From Jiella avicenniae (GTDB taxonomy: Bacteria; Pseudomonadota; Alphaproteobacteria; Rhizobiales; Rhizobiaceae): a stretch of 33,861 nucleotides of DNA. This document shows, piece after piece, positions 1 to 7,998 of this stretch; position 1 is the stretch's first letter; every line of letters starts with the position of its first letter. The translations under genes and the position numbers were made by a program. Under the pieces are notes generated by a model. That model ran no database searches and was not told the origin of the DNA. It was given only the letters and a program-made list of their open reading frames with translations. The stretch spans positions 1-33,861 of the forward strand of contig NZ_JAJUWU010000022.1 of assembly GCF_021390325.1 (NCBI RefSeq). Reading direction: 5' to 3'.

Positions 1-142
1 GGTGGCCGCGCCGCCGCCAAACCCGCCGCGGGGCCCCGAACGGCCGCCGCCCGACCGGTAACCGGGGGGGGGCGTCGACGGGAAGGCATGGCTGGGGCTT
101 TGCCGCGTTCACCGCCGGCGAGCTTTTCGCCGGCTCTGCGTC
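1..142. other. GC-rich non-coding edge with hairpin downstream of the di-haem oxidoreductase
   Basis: No gene is supported here. A perfect 8-bp inverted repeat, GCCGGCGA at 114-121 against TCGCCGGC at 127-134 with a 5-nt loop, lies just past the stop codon of the minus-strand di-haem oxidoreductase gene. It could end that transcript, but no T-tract follows on the minus strand, so a classical intrinsic terminator is not shown. A run of nine G sits at 64-72. Confidence 0.35.
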
Positions 143-2407
143 TCAGCGGTTCTGGTCGACGCCGTCGAAGGATGCGTCCCGCGGCAACCGCATCGTATGC
201 AGGAAGGCGAGCAGCGCCTCCTGATCCTCGGCGGGCAGCGCCTGGAACGCGGCGACCGTCGCGTTCGCCTCGCTGACATAGCCCGATCCGTCGTCCGCGC
301 AGGCCTGGTCGGAATGCTTCAGGATCGCGTCCCGGATGCTGAGCGCGCGGCCGTCATGCAGCCACGGGCCGGTGTCGGCGAGGCCCCAGAGAGGCCGGGT
401 GACGAACTCGTCGCGCTTGACGAAGACGCCGGCACGGTCGGTCTGCTGGTGGATGACGTCGGCGAGGCAGCGCCCCATCCGGTGGCGCTTCAGGTCGGAG
501 AACAGCGGCACCTCGACGGCACCCGTGGCATCCGAGGGAAGGCGCGGCTGAGAGGCCAGGAAAACACGGTCTTCGAAGGGCGTGTTCATGTTGAGGTTGA
601 AGGCGAAGGCCGCGCCTTGCGGGGGCCGGCGGCCGGACGATTCCCGGGCGGCGGACTGGCCCTGGACCGCCCGTTCCTTCGCCGGCGTCTGGCCGCCTTC
701 GAGGAACTCCTGCTCGACCGGCAGGAGCAGGCCGCGCGGCGCGGCCTGGCCGAGGCCGACGCCGTTGTCGGTGACCGTGAGGACGGGGGCCGCATTGCTC
801 GACTCCCGGGCGACGATGCGCATCGACTCGCGATCCGGTCGGGGATCGTGGACCCTGACGACGGGGTTGAGGACGGTCTTGGAAGCCTGATGGCAGGTGA
901 CGCAGGCCAGCGAGGCGTCGAGGCCGGCCCGTCCCTCGAAAATGTCCCGGCCATGGGCGACGCGAGCCGCTTCGGCACCGTCGGACGGCGCGAAAGTCGA
1001 CGGCGGACGGGCGCCGAGCGCAAAGGCCGTCAGCGCCGTGACTTCGCCGATCGACACTTCGTCGACGAGGCCGTCACCGTCGGGATCGGGATTGGCCCCC
1101 GCCGCGACGAGTTCCGTCGGGACCATGGCGAAGTGGAAGTTCAGGGCGTCGCGGACGAAGTTCCGCATGTTCGAGGCGATGCCTTTCCACTGGAACGGCC
1201 GGACGACGAAGTCCTCGCTCACGCCTTCGATCAGGTCGCAGCGTTCGACGAGGGTCGGCTCGCTGCCGCAGGGCTGCAGGCTTTCGCCGGGCCTCGGCGC
1301 GCCGGCATCGACGCGGACCTGATAGCGGCCGAAATCCGTCCCCTTGGAATTCAGCCGGATCTCGTACCACTGGCCGCGATTCTGCGTCGCCTGGTCGATC
1401 GCGGAGCGGCGCTGGGCGAGGAGGTCGAAGCTCATCTCCTCGGCGAGTTTTTGAGTGTAGCCGGCGCCGAAGACATGCGGCGGGTTGCGCAGGAAGACGG
1501 CATACATGTTGCCCGGATCGGCAACGCCGCGCTCGCGGAAGGCATCGACGACCCATTTCGGCGCCGGGTCTTCCAGGAGCGGGTTGATGATCGCCGCCGA
1601 GGTGACGGCGCCGGCACCGGAAACCCGGTCCGGCCTGACGGTCCGGCCCGGCGTCGCACCGCCCGCCGGCGTCTCGAAGCCGGCGACGTTGTGGCATTCG
1701 AGGCAGGCCTGGGCGTCGAGGCCGTGGACGCGCATCCACGGAACCTGCAGGAAGGCCGCCATCGGGCCGATGCCGTTGGCGGCGATCTGGTGGCGCTTCT
1801 TTTCGCGCGGCCCGGTCGGCCCCTCGCCATAGCCTTCGACGGCGGTGAAGGACTGGGTGAACAGGTGGCGGCCGATCTCCATGATCTGGCGGAAGCCGAT
1901 GGTGCCGTTGGAAATGTCGTCTTGGGAGACGCGGATGCCGTTGCCGAGCGAGGGTTCGTCGCCGGTCGAGAGGCGGGCGAGACCGGGCGCGACCGTACCC
2001 GGGACGGGAGTCGCGCCGGGGTCGTTCGCATAGCTCGGCGAGGCCATGGCCGGCGCCGCCTGATTGCTTGCGGCGGGTGGCGCGATCGGCTCGGGGGTCG
2101 CCTGAACGCTGGGATCTCGAGCGCCGGGATTTTGCGCGCCGGGATTTTGGGCGCTGGGGTCCGGCTGCGGCTCGGGCGCGGCTGCGGCCGGTGGCTGTTC
2201 GGAGGCCGGCGGTGGACCGGCCGCCGGCGGCTGCCCGGCATCGGCGGGCTGCTCGCTCGGCGGGTTCGAGACCTGCGGCTGCGGGGCGCCGCCGCCGAGA
2301 ATGGCGTCGTTGATCGCGTCGCTCAGCTGTGCCCTGAGCGGGGTCGACGCGCTCACGAGCAGGCAGAGCGCCGTGCCAGCGAGAAAGGCGTTGCGGTGCT
2401 TTGGCAT
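143..2407 (-). CDS. Secreted di-haem oxidoreductase (DHOR / di-haem cytochrome c peroxidase-like)
   Basis: A 754-residue exported c-type cytochrome. The N-terminus (MPKHRNAFLAG, then a hydrophobic stretch ending ...PLRAQ) is a typical Sec signal. Residues about 38-135 form a Pro/Ala/Gln-rich linker. Two haem c sites are visible, CLECH near residue 234 and CVTCH near residue 501. The C-terminal PLWGLADTGPWLHDGRA block and the following helix ending in FLHTMRL are characteristic of the DHOR family (old name thiol oxidoreductase). Family members are periplasmic; their substrates are mostly unknown, although relatives are annotated as peroxidases. The protein is longer than usual because of the linker. 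The gene stands alone and is divergent from manC; no imelysin-type or iron-uptake partner is adjacent. The ATG at 2407 follows a weak GAGG-like ribosome-binding site. Confidence 0.85.
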   Translation of the reverse strand: MPKHRNAFLAGTALCLLVSASTPLRAQLSDAINDAILGGGAPQPQVSNPPSEQPADAGQPPAAGPPPASEQPPAAAAPEPQPDPSAQNPGAQNPGARDPSVQATPEPIAPPAASNQAAPAMASPSYANDPGATPVPGTVAPGLARLSTGDEPSLGNGIRVSQDDISNGTIGFRQIMEIGRHLFTQSFTAVEGYGEGPTGPREKKRHQIAANGIGPMAAFLQVPWMRVHGLDAQACLECHNVAGFETPAGGATPGRTVRPDRVSGAGAVTSAAIINPLLEDPAPKWVVDAFRERGVADPGNMYAVFLRNPPHVFGAGYTQKLAEEMSFDLLAQRRSAIDQATQNRGQWYEIRLNSKGTDFGRYQVRVDAGAPRPGESLQPCGSEPTLVERCDLIEGVSEDFVVRPFQWKGIASNMRNFVRDALNFHFAMVPTELVAAGANPDPDGDGLVDEVSIGEVTALTAFALGARPPSTFAPSDGAEAARVAHGRDIFEGRAGLDASLACVTCHQASKTVLNPVVRVHDPRPDRESMRIVARESSNAAPVLTVTDNGVGLGQAAPRGLLLPVEQEFLEGGQTPAKERAVQGQSAARESSGRRPPQGAAFAFNLNMNTPFEDRVFLASQPRLPSDATGAVEVPLFSDLKRHRMGRCLADVIHQQTDRAGVFVKRDEFVTRPLWGLADTGPWLHDGRALSIRDAILKHSDQACADDGSGYVSEANATVAAFQALPAEDQEALLAFLHTMRLPRDASFDGVDQNR
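2106..2165 (-). repeat. Four degenerate 15-bp tandem units encoding pentapeptide repeats
   Basis: Four consecutive 15-bp units lie inside the linker-coding part of the di-haem oxidoreductase gene. The two central units are identical except for their last base. On the protein they read PDPSA, QNPGA, QNPGA, RDPSV. In-frame copy-number change here would lengthen or shorten the periplasmic linker without a frameshift. Confidence 0.75.
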
Positions 2408-2904
2408 CGGTTTCGGGCCTCACGAGTGGGAAAGACGGGGGCGTTCACATCCGCGGGCGGACCAGGGCGCCGACCGGGGACAGGGCAATGAGGACGGTGC
2501 GGGGCGGCGCGAGCGAGACGGCTCGCGATCGTGCCACATCGATCGAGCTCCGATCATCGGCGATCAATTCTCCTCCCTGGCGGGCATTGCACCTTTGTCC
2601 GCAGTGGAAAGCTCAGACCGGTTTTTGCCGGCCGGGTGGCCGAATTGGCTGAGACCTAGGCGCATATGCCGGGAAAAAGGGTATCTCCGATCTTCTGCCT
2701 TACGCAACGGAAATCACCGTGATCGGACGAGCGATCCCGGTCGCCGACCTCTCTTGCCGGGCCTTCCCCCATGGCATTCACCATGATCCGAGGCGGTCCT
2801 CTTCGGCTTCTTGTCGCGCATGCTATGGAAAGCTTGCCGTCGGCGCGTTATTCCTCGCCCGGCGCGTGCCGCCGTTCCGGTCGAACCACCACGGGTGCAG
2901 TTTC
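2408..2904. other. 497-bp divergent intergenic region
   Basis: The space between the divergent di-haem oxidoreductase and manC genes must hold both promoters, but I see no pair of hexamers good enough to name. The frame of manC stays open upstream to 2719, yet nothing in that extension resembles the enzyme. Around 2646-2652 there is a CTGAGA string reminiscent of a TPP riboswitch, but the second half of that riboswitch is missing. Confidence 0.4.
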
Positions 2905-4326
2905 ATGGCTCCATCGCCGACAATCATCCCGATCATCATGGCCGGCGGTGCCGGTTCGCGGCTCTGGCCGGTGTCGCGCGATACCATGCCGAAGCAGTTC
3001 ATCGAGCTTCTCGACGACGGCCTCTCGGCCTTCCAGGCGACGCTGCGCCGGGTCGTCGGCGAAGGCTTCGGCCGGCCGATCGTCGTCACCAACAACGACT
3101 TCCGCTTCATCGCCGCCGAGCAGCTGTCGCGCCTCGGGATCGAGGCCGAGATCGTGCTGGAACCCGAACGCCGCGACAGCGCGGCGGCCGTCGCCGTCGG
3201 CGCGGTGCTCGCCGAGCGGCAGGGGGCCGGCGGGGTCTGCCTGCTGCTGGCCTCCGACCACGTCATCGGCGACGAGGCCGGCTTTCTCGATGCCGTCCGC
3301 AAGGCGGCAAGCGTCGCGGCGACCGGCCGGATCATGACCCTCGGCATCACGCCGGACCATCCCTCGACGGCCTATGGCTACATCCATCCCGGCGCAGCAG
3401 ATCTCGGCGAGGGCGCGCGCTCGATCGAGCGCTTCGTCGAAAAGCCGGACCGGCGAACCGCCGAGGGCTACATCGCCGAGGGGTATGTGTGGAATTCCGG
3501 CAACTTCGCCTTTTCGGCGGACGTGATGCTGAAGGAACTGCAGCACTTCGCGCCGAACGTTCTTGCCGCCGCCCGCGAGGCGGTTGAGAAGGCCACTCGC
3601 GACCTCGATTTCATCCGACTCGATGCGCCCGCCTTCGCCGCTTCGCCGACGATCGCGATCGACTATGCGGTGATGGAAAAGACGAAGCTCGGCGGCGTTC
3701 TCGCCGCCGAATTCGGCTGGTCGGACATCGGCTCCTGGGATTCCCTCCATGCGGTCAAGGAGAAGGACGCAAACGGCAACCGGCTCGAGGGCGACGTCGT
3801 AGCGATCGACACGCGGAACAGCTTCGTGCGCTCCGAAGAGGCGCTGACCACCGTCCTCGGTCTCGACGACGTCGTCGTCGTCACCACCCATGACGCGGTG
3901 CTGGTCTCCTCCATGGCGGCCGCGCCCAAGGTGAAGACCCTCGTCGCCGAGCTGAAGAAGGCCGACCGGCGCGAGGCGGGCGAGCACATGCGGATGCACC
4001 GGCCTTGGGGATGGTACCAGCGCATCGACATCGGCGACCGCTTCCAGGTCAAGCACATCTGCGTCAAGCCGGGCGGTCGGCTGTCGCTGCAGCGGCACCA
4101 TCACCGGGCCGAGCACTGGGTGGTCGTCCACGGCACGGCGGAAGTCACCATCGACGGCACGACGAAGTTCTACCACGAGAACGAGGCAGCGTACCTTCCG
4201 ATCGGCTGCGTCCACCGCCTGCACAATCCCGGCAAGATCGATCTGAAGCTGATCGAGGTGCAGGTCGGCAGCTATACCGGCGAGGACGACATCGTTCGCA
4301 TCGAGGACGTCTATGCCCGAAGCTAG
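2905..4326 (+). CDS. manC: Mannose-1-phosphate guanylyltransferase / mannose-6-phosphate isomerase
   Basis: A bifunctional 473-residue enzyme that isomerises fructose-6-P and mannose-6-P and makes GDP-mannose from mannose-1-P, the precursor of exopolysaccharide and LPS mannose, fucose or rhamnose units. Cytoplasmic. The nucleotidyltransferase signature MAGGAGSRLWPVSR is at residues 12-25, and FVEKP, which binds the sugar phosphate, is near 177. The C-terminal third (from HRPWGWYQRID) is the type II phosphomannose isomerase cupin, with the RHHHRAEHW and GCVHRLHNPG metal-site strands. Length matches the ManC/AlgA family. The ATG at 2905 is chosen because it puts the signature at the usual distance; upstream sequence in frame is unlike the family. 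The ribosome-binding site is weak. It is followed after 41 bp by the phosphomannomutase gene, so both last steps to GDP-mannose are encoded together. Confidence 0.95.
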   Translation: MAPSPTIIPIIMAGGAGSRLWPVSRDTMPKQFIELLDDGLSAFQATLRRVVGEGFGRPIVVTNNDFRFIAAEQLSRLGIEAEIVLEPERRDSAAAVAVGAVLAERQGAGGVCLLLASDHVIGDEAGFLDAVRKAASVAATGRIMTLGITPDHPSTAYGYIHPGAADLGEGARSIERFVEKPDRRTAEGYIAEGYVWNSGNFAFSADVMLKELQHFAPNVLAAAREAVEKATRDLDFIRLDAPAFAASPTIAIDYAVMEKTKLGGVLAAEFGWSDIGSWDSLHAVKEKDANGNRLEGDVVAIDTRNSFVRSEEALTTVLGLDDVVVVTTHDAVLVSSMAAAPKVKTLVAELKKADRREAGEHMRMHRPWGWYQRIDIGDRFQVKHICVKPGGRLSLQRHHHRAEHWVVVHGTAEVTIDGTTKFYHENEAAYLPIGCVHRLHNPGKIDLKLIEVQVGSYTGEDDIVRIEDVYARS

Positions 4327-4367
4327 GACACGCTCGGAAATCGGTGCGGCGACCGGGAAGGACTAAC

Positions 4368-5807
4368 ATGACCAGCCTGAAATTCGGCACCAGCGGCCTG
4401 CGCGGCCTCGTCACCGATCTGCGCGGTTGGCCGAGCTACGGTTACAGCCTCGCTTTTCTGCGCCATCTCGACGTCGAGAATCTCGCCACCGCCTCGCGTC
4501 AGGTGCTGGTCGGGCGGGACCTCAGGGCGAGCAGCCCGGAGATTGCGGCGCTGGTTCTTGCGGCGGCCGAGGCGGCGAAGTTCGAGCCCGTCGACTGTGG
4601 CGCGGTGCCGACTCCGGCCCTGGCGCTCGCGGCTCTGGAACGCCGGGCGCCGGCGATCATGGTCACCGGCAGCCACATCCCGGACGACCGCAACGGTCTG
4701 AAATTCTACACGCCCGCCGGCGAAATCGGCAAGGCGGACGAGGCCGGCATCCTGGAAGCCTTCGCGGCACTCGGAGAAAACGACCTGCTCGAATTCGAGG
4801 CCATGGCCGAGTGGGAGCATGCGGCCTCGGCCCTCGACGTCGCGGCGACCTTCGTCGCGCGCTATGCCGACTTCTTCGGTTCGCGGGCCTTGTCCGGCCT
4901 GACCGTCGGCGTCTACCAGCATTCCTCCGTTGCCCGCGACATCCTCGTCGAGGTGCTCGAAAGGCTCGGCGCCGAGCCCGTCGCCTATGGCCGGGCCGAG
5001 GCATTCATTCCCGTCGATACGGAGGCCCACCGGCCGGAGGACATCGCGCTCCTGAAAGAGTGGGCCGGCGAGGGGCGCTGCGACGCCTTCGTCTCCACCG
5101 ACGGCGATGGCGATCGGCCGCTGGTCGCCGATGCCGACGGTGCCGTCCTGCGGGGGGACGTCGTCGGGCTTTTGACCACCCGCCATCTCGGGCTTTCGAC
5201 CATCGTGACGCCGGTGACGTCGTGTTCGGCCATCGAACGGTCGGGCATCGCCGCGACCGTCCGGCGCACGAAGGTCGGCAGTCCCTTCGTCATTGCCGGC
5301 ATGGAAGAGGCGGCGCAGGCCGGGGAGGCGGGAATCGTCGGCTTCGAGGCCAATGGCGGCCTGCTGCTCGGCTCGTCCGTCGAGCGGGGCGGCCGGCGGC
5401 TCTCCGCCCTTGCGACCCGCGACAGCATCCTGCCGATCCTCGCCGTCCTCGCCGAAATGGCGTCGACGAAATCCTCGCTCGCCGGCCTCTTCGACGGCCT
5501 TGACGCGGGCTTTTCGGCCGCGCACCGGCTGAAGGAGGTGCCGTCCGCCGACAGTGGCCGGTTGCTCGACCGACTCGCCGGGGAAGAGTCGTTCCGAAGC
5601 ACGTTCTTTTCGCCCGTCGGGACGGTTGCCGAGGTCGATCGCCTCGACGGCGTCCGCATCACGCTCGTCTCCGGCGAGACCGTCCACTATCGCGCTTCGG
5701 GCAATGCGCCGGAACTGCGCTGCTATGTCGAGGCCGCGAGCGCAGAAGCCGCAGAGCGCCTCCTCGAATGGGGCTTGGAGGCCGCCGGGCGAGCGCTGGG
5801 CCGCTGA
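4368..5807 (+). CDS. manB: Phosphomannomutase / phosphoglucomutase family protein
   Basis: A 479-residue alpha-D-phosphohexomutase that should convert mannose-6-P to mannose-1-P, feeding the guanylyltransferase encoded just upstream. The phosphoserine loop reads TGSHIPDDRNG with the active-site Ser at 102 (the family more often has TASHNP). The magnesium loop DGDGDR has Asp at 245, 247 and 249. The sugar-binding loop GFEANGG is at 325-331. The C-terminal phosphate-binding segment is HYRASGNAPELRCYVEA. The start ATG is preceded by AAGGA at a good distance. The TGSHIP variant is known in a phosphomannomutase subgroup near polysaccharide genes. Preference for mannose over glucose is inferred from the manC neighbour; the symbol is by role. 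Confidence 0.88.
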   Translation: MTSLKFGTSGLRGLVTDLRGWPSYGYSLAFLRHLDVENLATASRQVLVGRDLRASSPEIAALVLAAAEAAKFEPVDCGAVPTPALALAALERRAPAIMVTGSHIPDDRNGLKFYTPAGEIGKADEAGILEAFAALGENDLLEFEAMAEWEHAASALDVAATFVARYADFFGSRALSGLTVGVYQHSSVARDILVEVLERLGAEPVAYGRAEAFIPVDTEAHRPEDIALLKEWAGEGRCDAFVSTDGDGDRPLVADADGAVLRGDVVGLLTTRHLGLSTIVTPVTSCSAIERSGIAATVRRTKVGSPFVIAGMEEAAQAGEAGIVGFEANGGLLLGSSVERGGRRLSALATRDSILPILAVLAEMASTKSSLAGLFDGLDAGFSAAHRLKEVPSADSGRLLDRLAGEESFRSTFFSPVGTVAEVDRLDGVRITLVSGETVHYRASGNAPELRCYVEAASAEAAERLLEWGLEAAGRALGR

Positions 5808-5846
5808 CCGCCCGCTCCACGGCGTCAGCCGCCGACATCGGACATG

Positions 5847-5877
5847 CAAAAGCCCCGCCGGTGCTACCGACGGGGCT
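5847..5877 (-). terminator. Intrinsic terminator between convergent manB and dps
   Basis: AGCCCCG at 5851-5857 pairs with CGGGGCT at 5871-5877, and after one mismatch a further CGGT/ACCG stem closes on a 3-nt loop. Read on the minus strand the stem is followed directly by TTTT, so it suits the dps transcript best. On the plus strand the tail is only GTAAACTTT, so it may also stop manB less efficiently. Confidence 0.75.
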
Positions 5878-5937
5878 GTAAACTTTCGGCTGTGACGCCG
5901 CTTGGCGAGGGCGCCGCCGGGGACTGCGGTCTGCCGC

Positions 5938-6420
5938 TCAGGCGGCGGTCCCGCGCAGATGCGCCCGGAGCATCCAGGCGAACTTGTCGTGGGTCTCGAT
6001 GCGGGCGGTCGCCATGTCGTTGGTGGCATAGTCGCCGTGCTGGTCGGCGACGGCGGCGAGCGCCGACAGCGTCGAGGAGAGGGTCTCCTGGTCCTTCAGG
6101 AGGACCTCGATCATCGTCTTGGCGTCGGCCTTGCCGTCATGCTCGGTGATCGTGCTGCGGGACAGGAACACGCTGTAGCGGCCTTCGGCGTGCGCATCCA
6201 TCGCCTTGATGCGCTCGGCGAGGAAGTCCTGGCCCTCGAAATGGTCCTCGTAGATCTTCTGGAACAGCTCGTGCAGCGGGCCGAAGGCCATGCCGGTGAC
6301 GTTCCAATGGAAGTTCTGCGCCTTGGTGGTTTCGACGGCGGTCTCGGCCAGGGCCTGGGTCAGACCCTCGACGATCTCTTCCTTGGCGGTCGGTTCCATT
6401 TTCGCGGCCACGAGAGCCAT
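5938..6420 (-). CDS. dps: Dps family DNA-binding ferritin-like protein
   Basis: A 160-residue Dps (DNA protection during starvation) protein. Dps forms dodecamers that oxidise Fe(II) with peroxide, store the iron and shield DNA. The ferroxidase residues are all present with the family spacing: H38 in FHWNVTG, H50, D65 and E69. Length is normal, and the protein is a four-helix bundle throughout. AAGGAG lies 6 nt before the ATG at 6420. Upstream, a GGAAC-N17-CGTC pair resembles a promoter of the alphaproteobacterial general-stress sigma factor EcfG, and a palindrome lies further out. A strong terminator follows the gene. The short N-terminal extension MALVAAKMEPT is weakly charged, so the DNA-binding mode cannot be read from it. 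Confidence 0.95.
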   Translation of the reverse strand: MALVAAKMEPTAKEEIVEGLTQALAETAVETTKAQNFHWNVTGMAFGPLHELFQKIYEDHFEGQDFLAERIKAMDAHAEGRYSVFLSRSTITEHDGKADAKTMIEVLLKDQETLSSTLSALAAVADQHGDYATNDMATARIETHDKFAWMLRAHLRGTAA

Positions 6421-6452
6421 GACGTTCTCCTTCTTCGTTCACTCAATTCGTC

Positions 6453-6478
6453 GGCAGACGCCTCGCGGCGTCCTCGGG
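6453..6478 (-). promoter_or_regulatory. Candidate EcfG (general stress sigma) promoter of dps
   Basis: On the minus strand GGAAC is followed after 17 nt by CGTC, against the EcfG consensus GGAAC-N16/17-CGTT (one mismatch in the -10 block). It lies about 35-60 nt upstream of the dps ATG. Alphaproteobacterial dps genes are often part of the general stress response, which agrees. Coordinates are to within one or two bases. Confidence 0.4.
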
Positions 6479-6487
6479 TTCCTTGTC

Positions 6488-6500
6488 TAGAACAGTTCTA
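6488..6500. promoter_or_regulatory. 13-bp palindrome TAGAACAGTTCTA upstream of dps
   Basis: TAGAAC and GTTCTA are separated by a single A, a perfect inverted repeat lying about 70-80 bp upstream of the dps start and just upstream of the GGAAC block. It has the form of a dimeric regulator site. The overlapping TTCTAGACA on the minus strand recurs upstream of the yciF-like gene near 22484. Confidence 0.35.
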
Positions 6501-6837
6501 AAAAGATTGGAAGCCCCTGCGAGGGTCGTTTTCGGGGGGGGGGGCCGGCTCGTGGCCGGAACGCAAGAGACAAAGCCGCGCACGGCCGCGTGACGAACGG
6601 CGCAGCACTCGCAACACCCTGCGAATCGGGGCAGCTTCGAGGGGGAGGGGAGGAAGGTCGGATAATAGCGGCGAGACGAGCCGCCCGGTCGCCGGAGTCA
6701 GGCTCCCGGCTCGGCCGCCGCTTGGCGGAATCGGCAGGCCATCGCCCCGGAGCCGCAGAGCCGAGCGAGAGTTTTATCGGGCTGGGAAGGAAGGTCGCCT
6801 CGACGGCATTGGCCATTTCGCACTCCCGTTCGGCGAA

Positions 6838-7314
6838 TCAGAGCCGGGAAGACACCGCTTCGGCCAGGAACCGCAGCCAGCGGCGGCCCGCCGGGACGAC
6901 CCGCCAGGCGATCAGCGCCGAGCCGGCCTTGCGCTCGCCGTCCCGCCAGGCGGCCATCAGCCGAAGCAGCCAGATTTCGTCTTCCGACGGGTGCCGGGCG
7001 CCCGGCCGGTAGATGGCGAGATCGCGGGTTGCGTGTTCGCCGAGCGCGCGAAAGAAGATGGTGGCGAGGTGTTCGACGCTCGGCGAAGCCTGCGCCGACA
7101 GAACCAGGCAGGCCCGCTCGACGTTCGGCCGCGGCGAGAGCCGGCTTTTCAGCGCGAACCAGCGCAGACGGTTGAGCTGGTCGCGATCCTCTTCGGTGAG
7201 TTGGGGCACGCGCTGCGCTGCCGTCGGGCACCGGGCACTCGTCCCCGGGCGCTCGAAGGGAAGAACCACGCCGCCAAACTCGACCGGCTCCGCATAGGCG
7301 AATGCTGCGCTCAT
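6838..7314 (-). CDS. Conserved-looking hypothetical protein, 158 residues
   Basis: I do not recognise a family. The predicted protein is basic and mostly helical, with a central stretch LNRLRWFALKSRLSPRPN and a segment SVEHLATIFFRALGEHATRD that looks like a structured core. There is no signal peptide, membrane segment or metal motif. The ATG at 7314 begins MSAAFAYAEPVEFGG; the frame is open further upstream to 7497, but that part overlaps the probable promoter region and looks like random translation. The ribosome-binding site is weak. It is divergent from the DUF1289 gene. A perfect 7-bp inverted repeat lies about 50 bp upstream and may control it. Confidence 0.6.
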   Translation of the reverse strand: MSAAFAYAEPVEFGGVVLPFERPGTSARCPTAAQRVPQLTEEDRDQLNRLRWFALKSRLSPRPNVERACLVLSAQASPSVEHLATIFFRALGEHATRDLAIYRPGARHPSEDEIWLLRLMAAWRDGERKAGSALIAWRVVPAGRRWLRFLAEAVSSRL

Positions 7315-7362
7315 GATAACGTCCGTCGCCGGTTCCCGATCACGCCACCGAGGCGGAGACCA

Positions 7363-7379
7363 TTTGGAACCATTCCAAA
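7363..7379. promoter_or_regulatory. Perfect inverted repeat TTTGGAA-CCA-TTCCAAA (candidate operator)
   Basis: Two 7-bp arms are separated by 3 bp in the divergent region between the hypothetical gene (start 7314) and the DUF1289 gene (start 7517). Its compact form suits a dimeric repressor. A TTGACA hexamer begins 3 bp further right, so the site would border the -35 of a rightward promoter. Confidence 0.4.
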
Positions 7380-7381
7380 AC

Positions 7382-7410
7382 TTGACATTCCTCGTCAGGC
7401 TTAATAGCAG
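7382..7410 (+). promoter_or_regulatory. Candidate sigma-70 promoter for the DUF1289 gene
   Basis: A perfect TTGACA at 7382-7387 is followed at 17 bp by TAGCAG, a poor -10 match; TTAATA at 7401 fits better in sequence but is too close. Only the -35 is convincing. Confidence 0.25.
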
Positions 7411-7516
7411 GCCCGGCGCCGTGGTCAAAGGGGCGAACCATGTCGGGGCGCCGAAATCGACACGGCCGGTCCCGTCTCGCAGCAGCCGCGTGTTCAATCT
7501 GTTTCAGGAAACGCCC

Positions 7517-7780
7517 GTGTCAAAACGGTGGGCCAAGGCGCCTTCGCCCTGTATCAGCGTGTGCAAGTTCCGCGGCGAGGGGGGCTCCTGCATCGGCTGC
7601 TTCATGACGAAGCCCGAAAAAAAGCGCTTCAAGCGTCTCGAGAAGAAGTCGAAGAAAAAGGACTTCTTCCGGGCCCTCGTCGCCCGGCTCACCGAAAACG
7701 GGCGGCTGTCGCGGTGGGAGCGGGTCTATCGACGCAAGTGCGAGCGCAAAGCCGTGCCCTGTCCGCTCGACCGGATCTGA
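7517..7780 (+). CDS. DUF1289 family protein
   Basis: An 87-residue protein with the DUF1289 core SPCISVCKFRGEGGSCIGCF near its N-terminus, which holds four cysteines in two pairs (C-x3-C and C-x2-C) that look like a metal site. The rest is very basic (runs of Lys/Arg such as KKRFKRLEKKSKKK), followed by CERKAVPCPL at the end. The function of the family is not established. The GTG at 7517 is chosen because AGGAA lies 6 nt upstream and the cysteine core then starts at residue 11; the frame is open further upstream but crosses the regulatory region. The C-terminal lysine-rich part is longer than in many relatives. Confidence 0.8.
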   Translation: MSKRWAKAPSPCISVCKFRGEGGSCIGCFMTKPEKKRFKRLEKKSKKKDFFRALVARLTENGRLSRWERVYRRKCERKAVPCPLDRI

Positions 7781-7998
7781 CGGGCACGCGGCGACGGACC
7801 GGCACCGTCCCCCGGACGGGTCGAGCCGGACTGCGCGCGCCTCGCCGGCCGCCCTCGACCTGCATCCGACGCGTCGCGGCGATCGCCTGCGGCAGCCCGC
7901 GCGGCTTCGCCGTTTCCCGTCGCTCCGCTTAACCAGACTCCGAAACTTGCGTTGCGCCGCGCCGCCGATCAGGTGAAACCTTCGAGCACGGACTTCGA

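Larger units (their letters stand above)
6421..6837. other. 417-bp intergenic region upstream of dps with an 11-G run
   Basis: No gene is supported. It holds the dps promoter elements listed separately, a run of eleven G at 6534-6544, and GC-rich sequence up to the stop codon of the minus-strand hypothetical gene. Confidence 0.5.

Noticed and set aside
197-2491. Plus-strand 764-codon open frame opposite the di-haem oxidoreductase
   Set aside because: It is the antisense shadow of a gene with clear haem motifs; its own translation is Arg/Gly/Asp-rich and shows no domain.
2640-2690. Possible TPP riboswitch: GGCTGAGACC followed by ATGCCGGG upstream of manC
   Set aside because: Only the CTGAGA block fits. 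The conserved ACCTGAT-GGATAAT half is absent, and manC has no thiamine connection.
6487-6816. Minus-strand 109-codon frame upstream of dps
   Set aside because: It begins just past the hypothetical gene, has no ribosome-binding site or domain, and runs through the 11-G tract and the dps regulatory palindrome.
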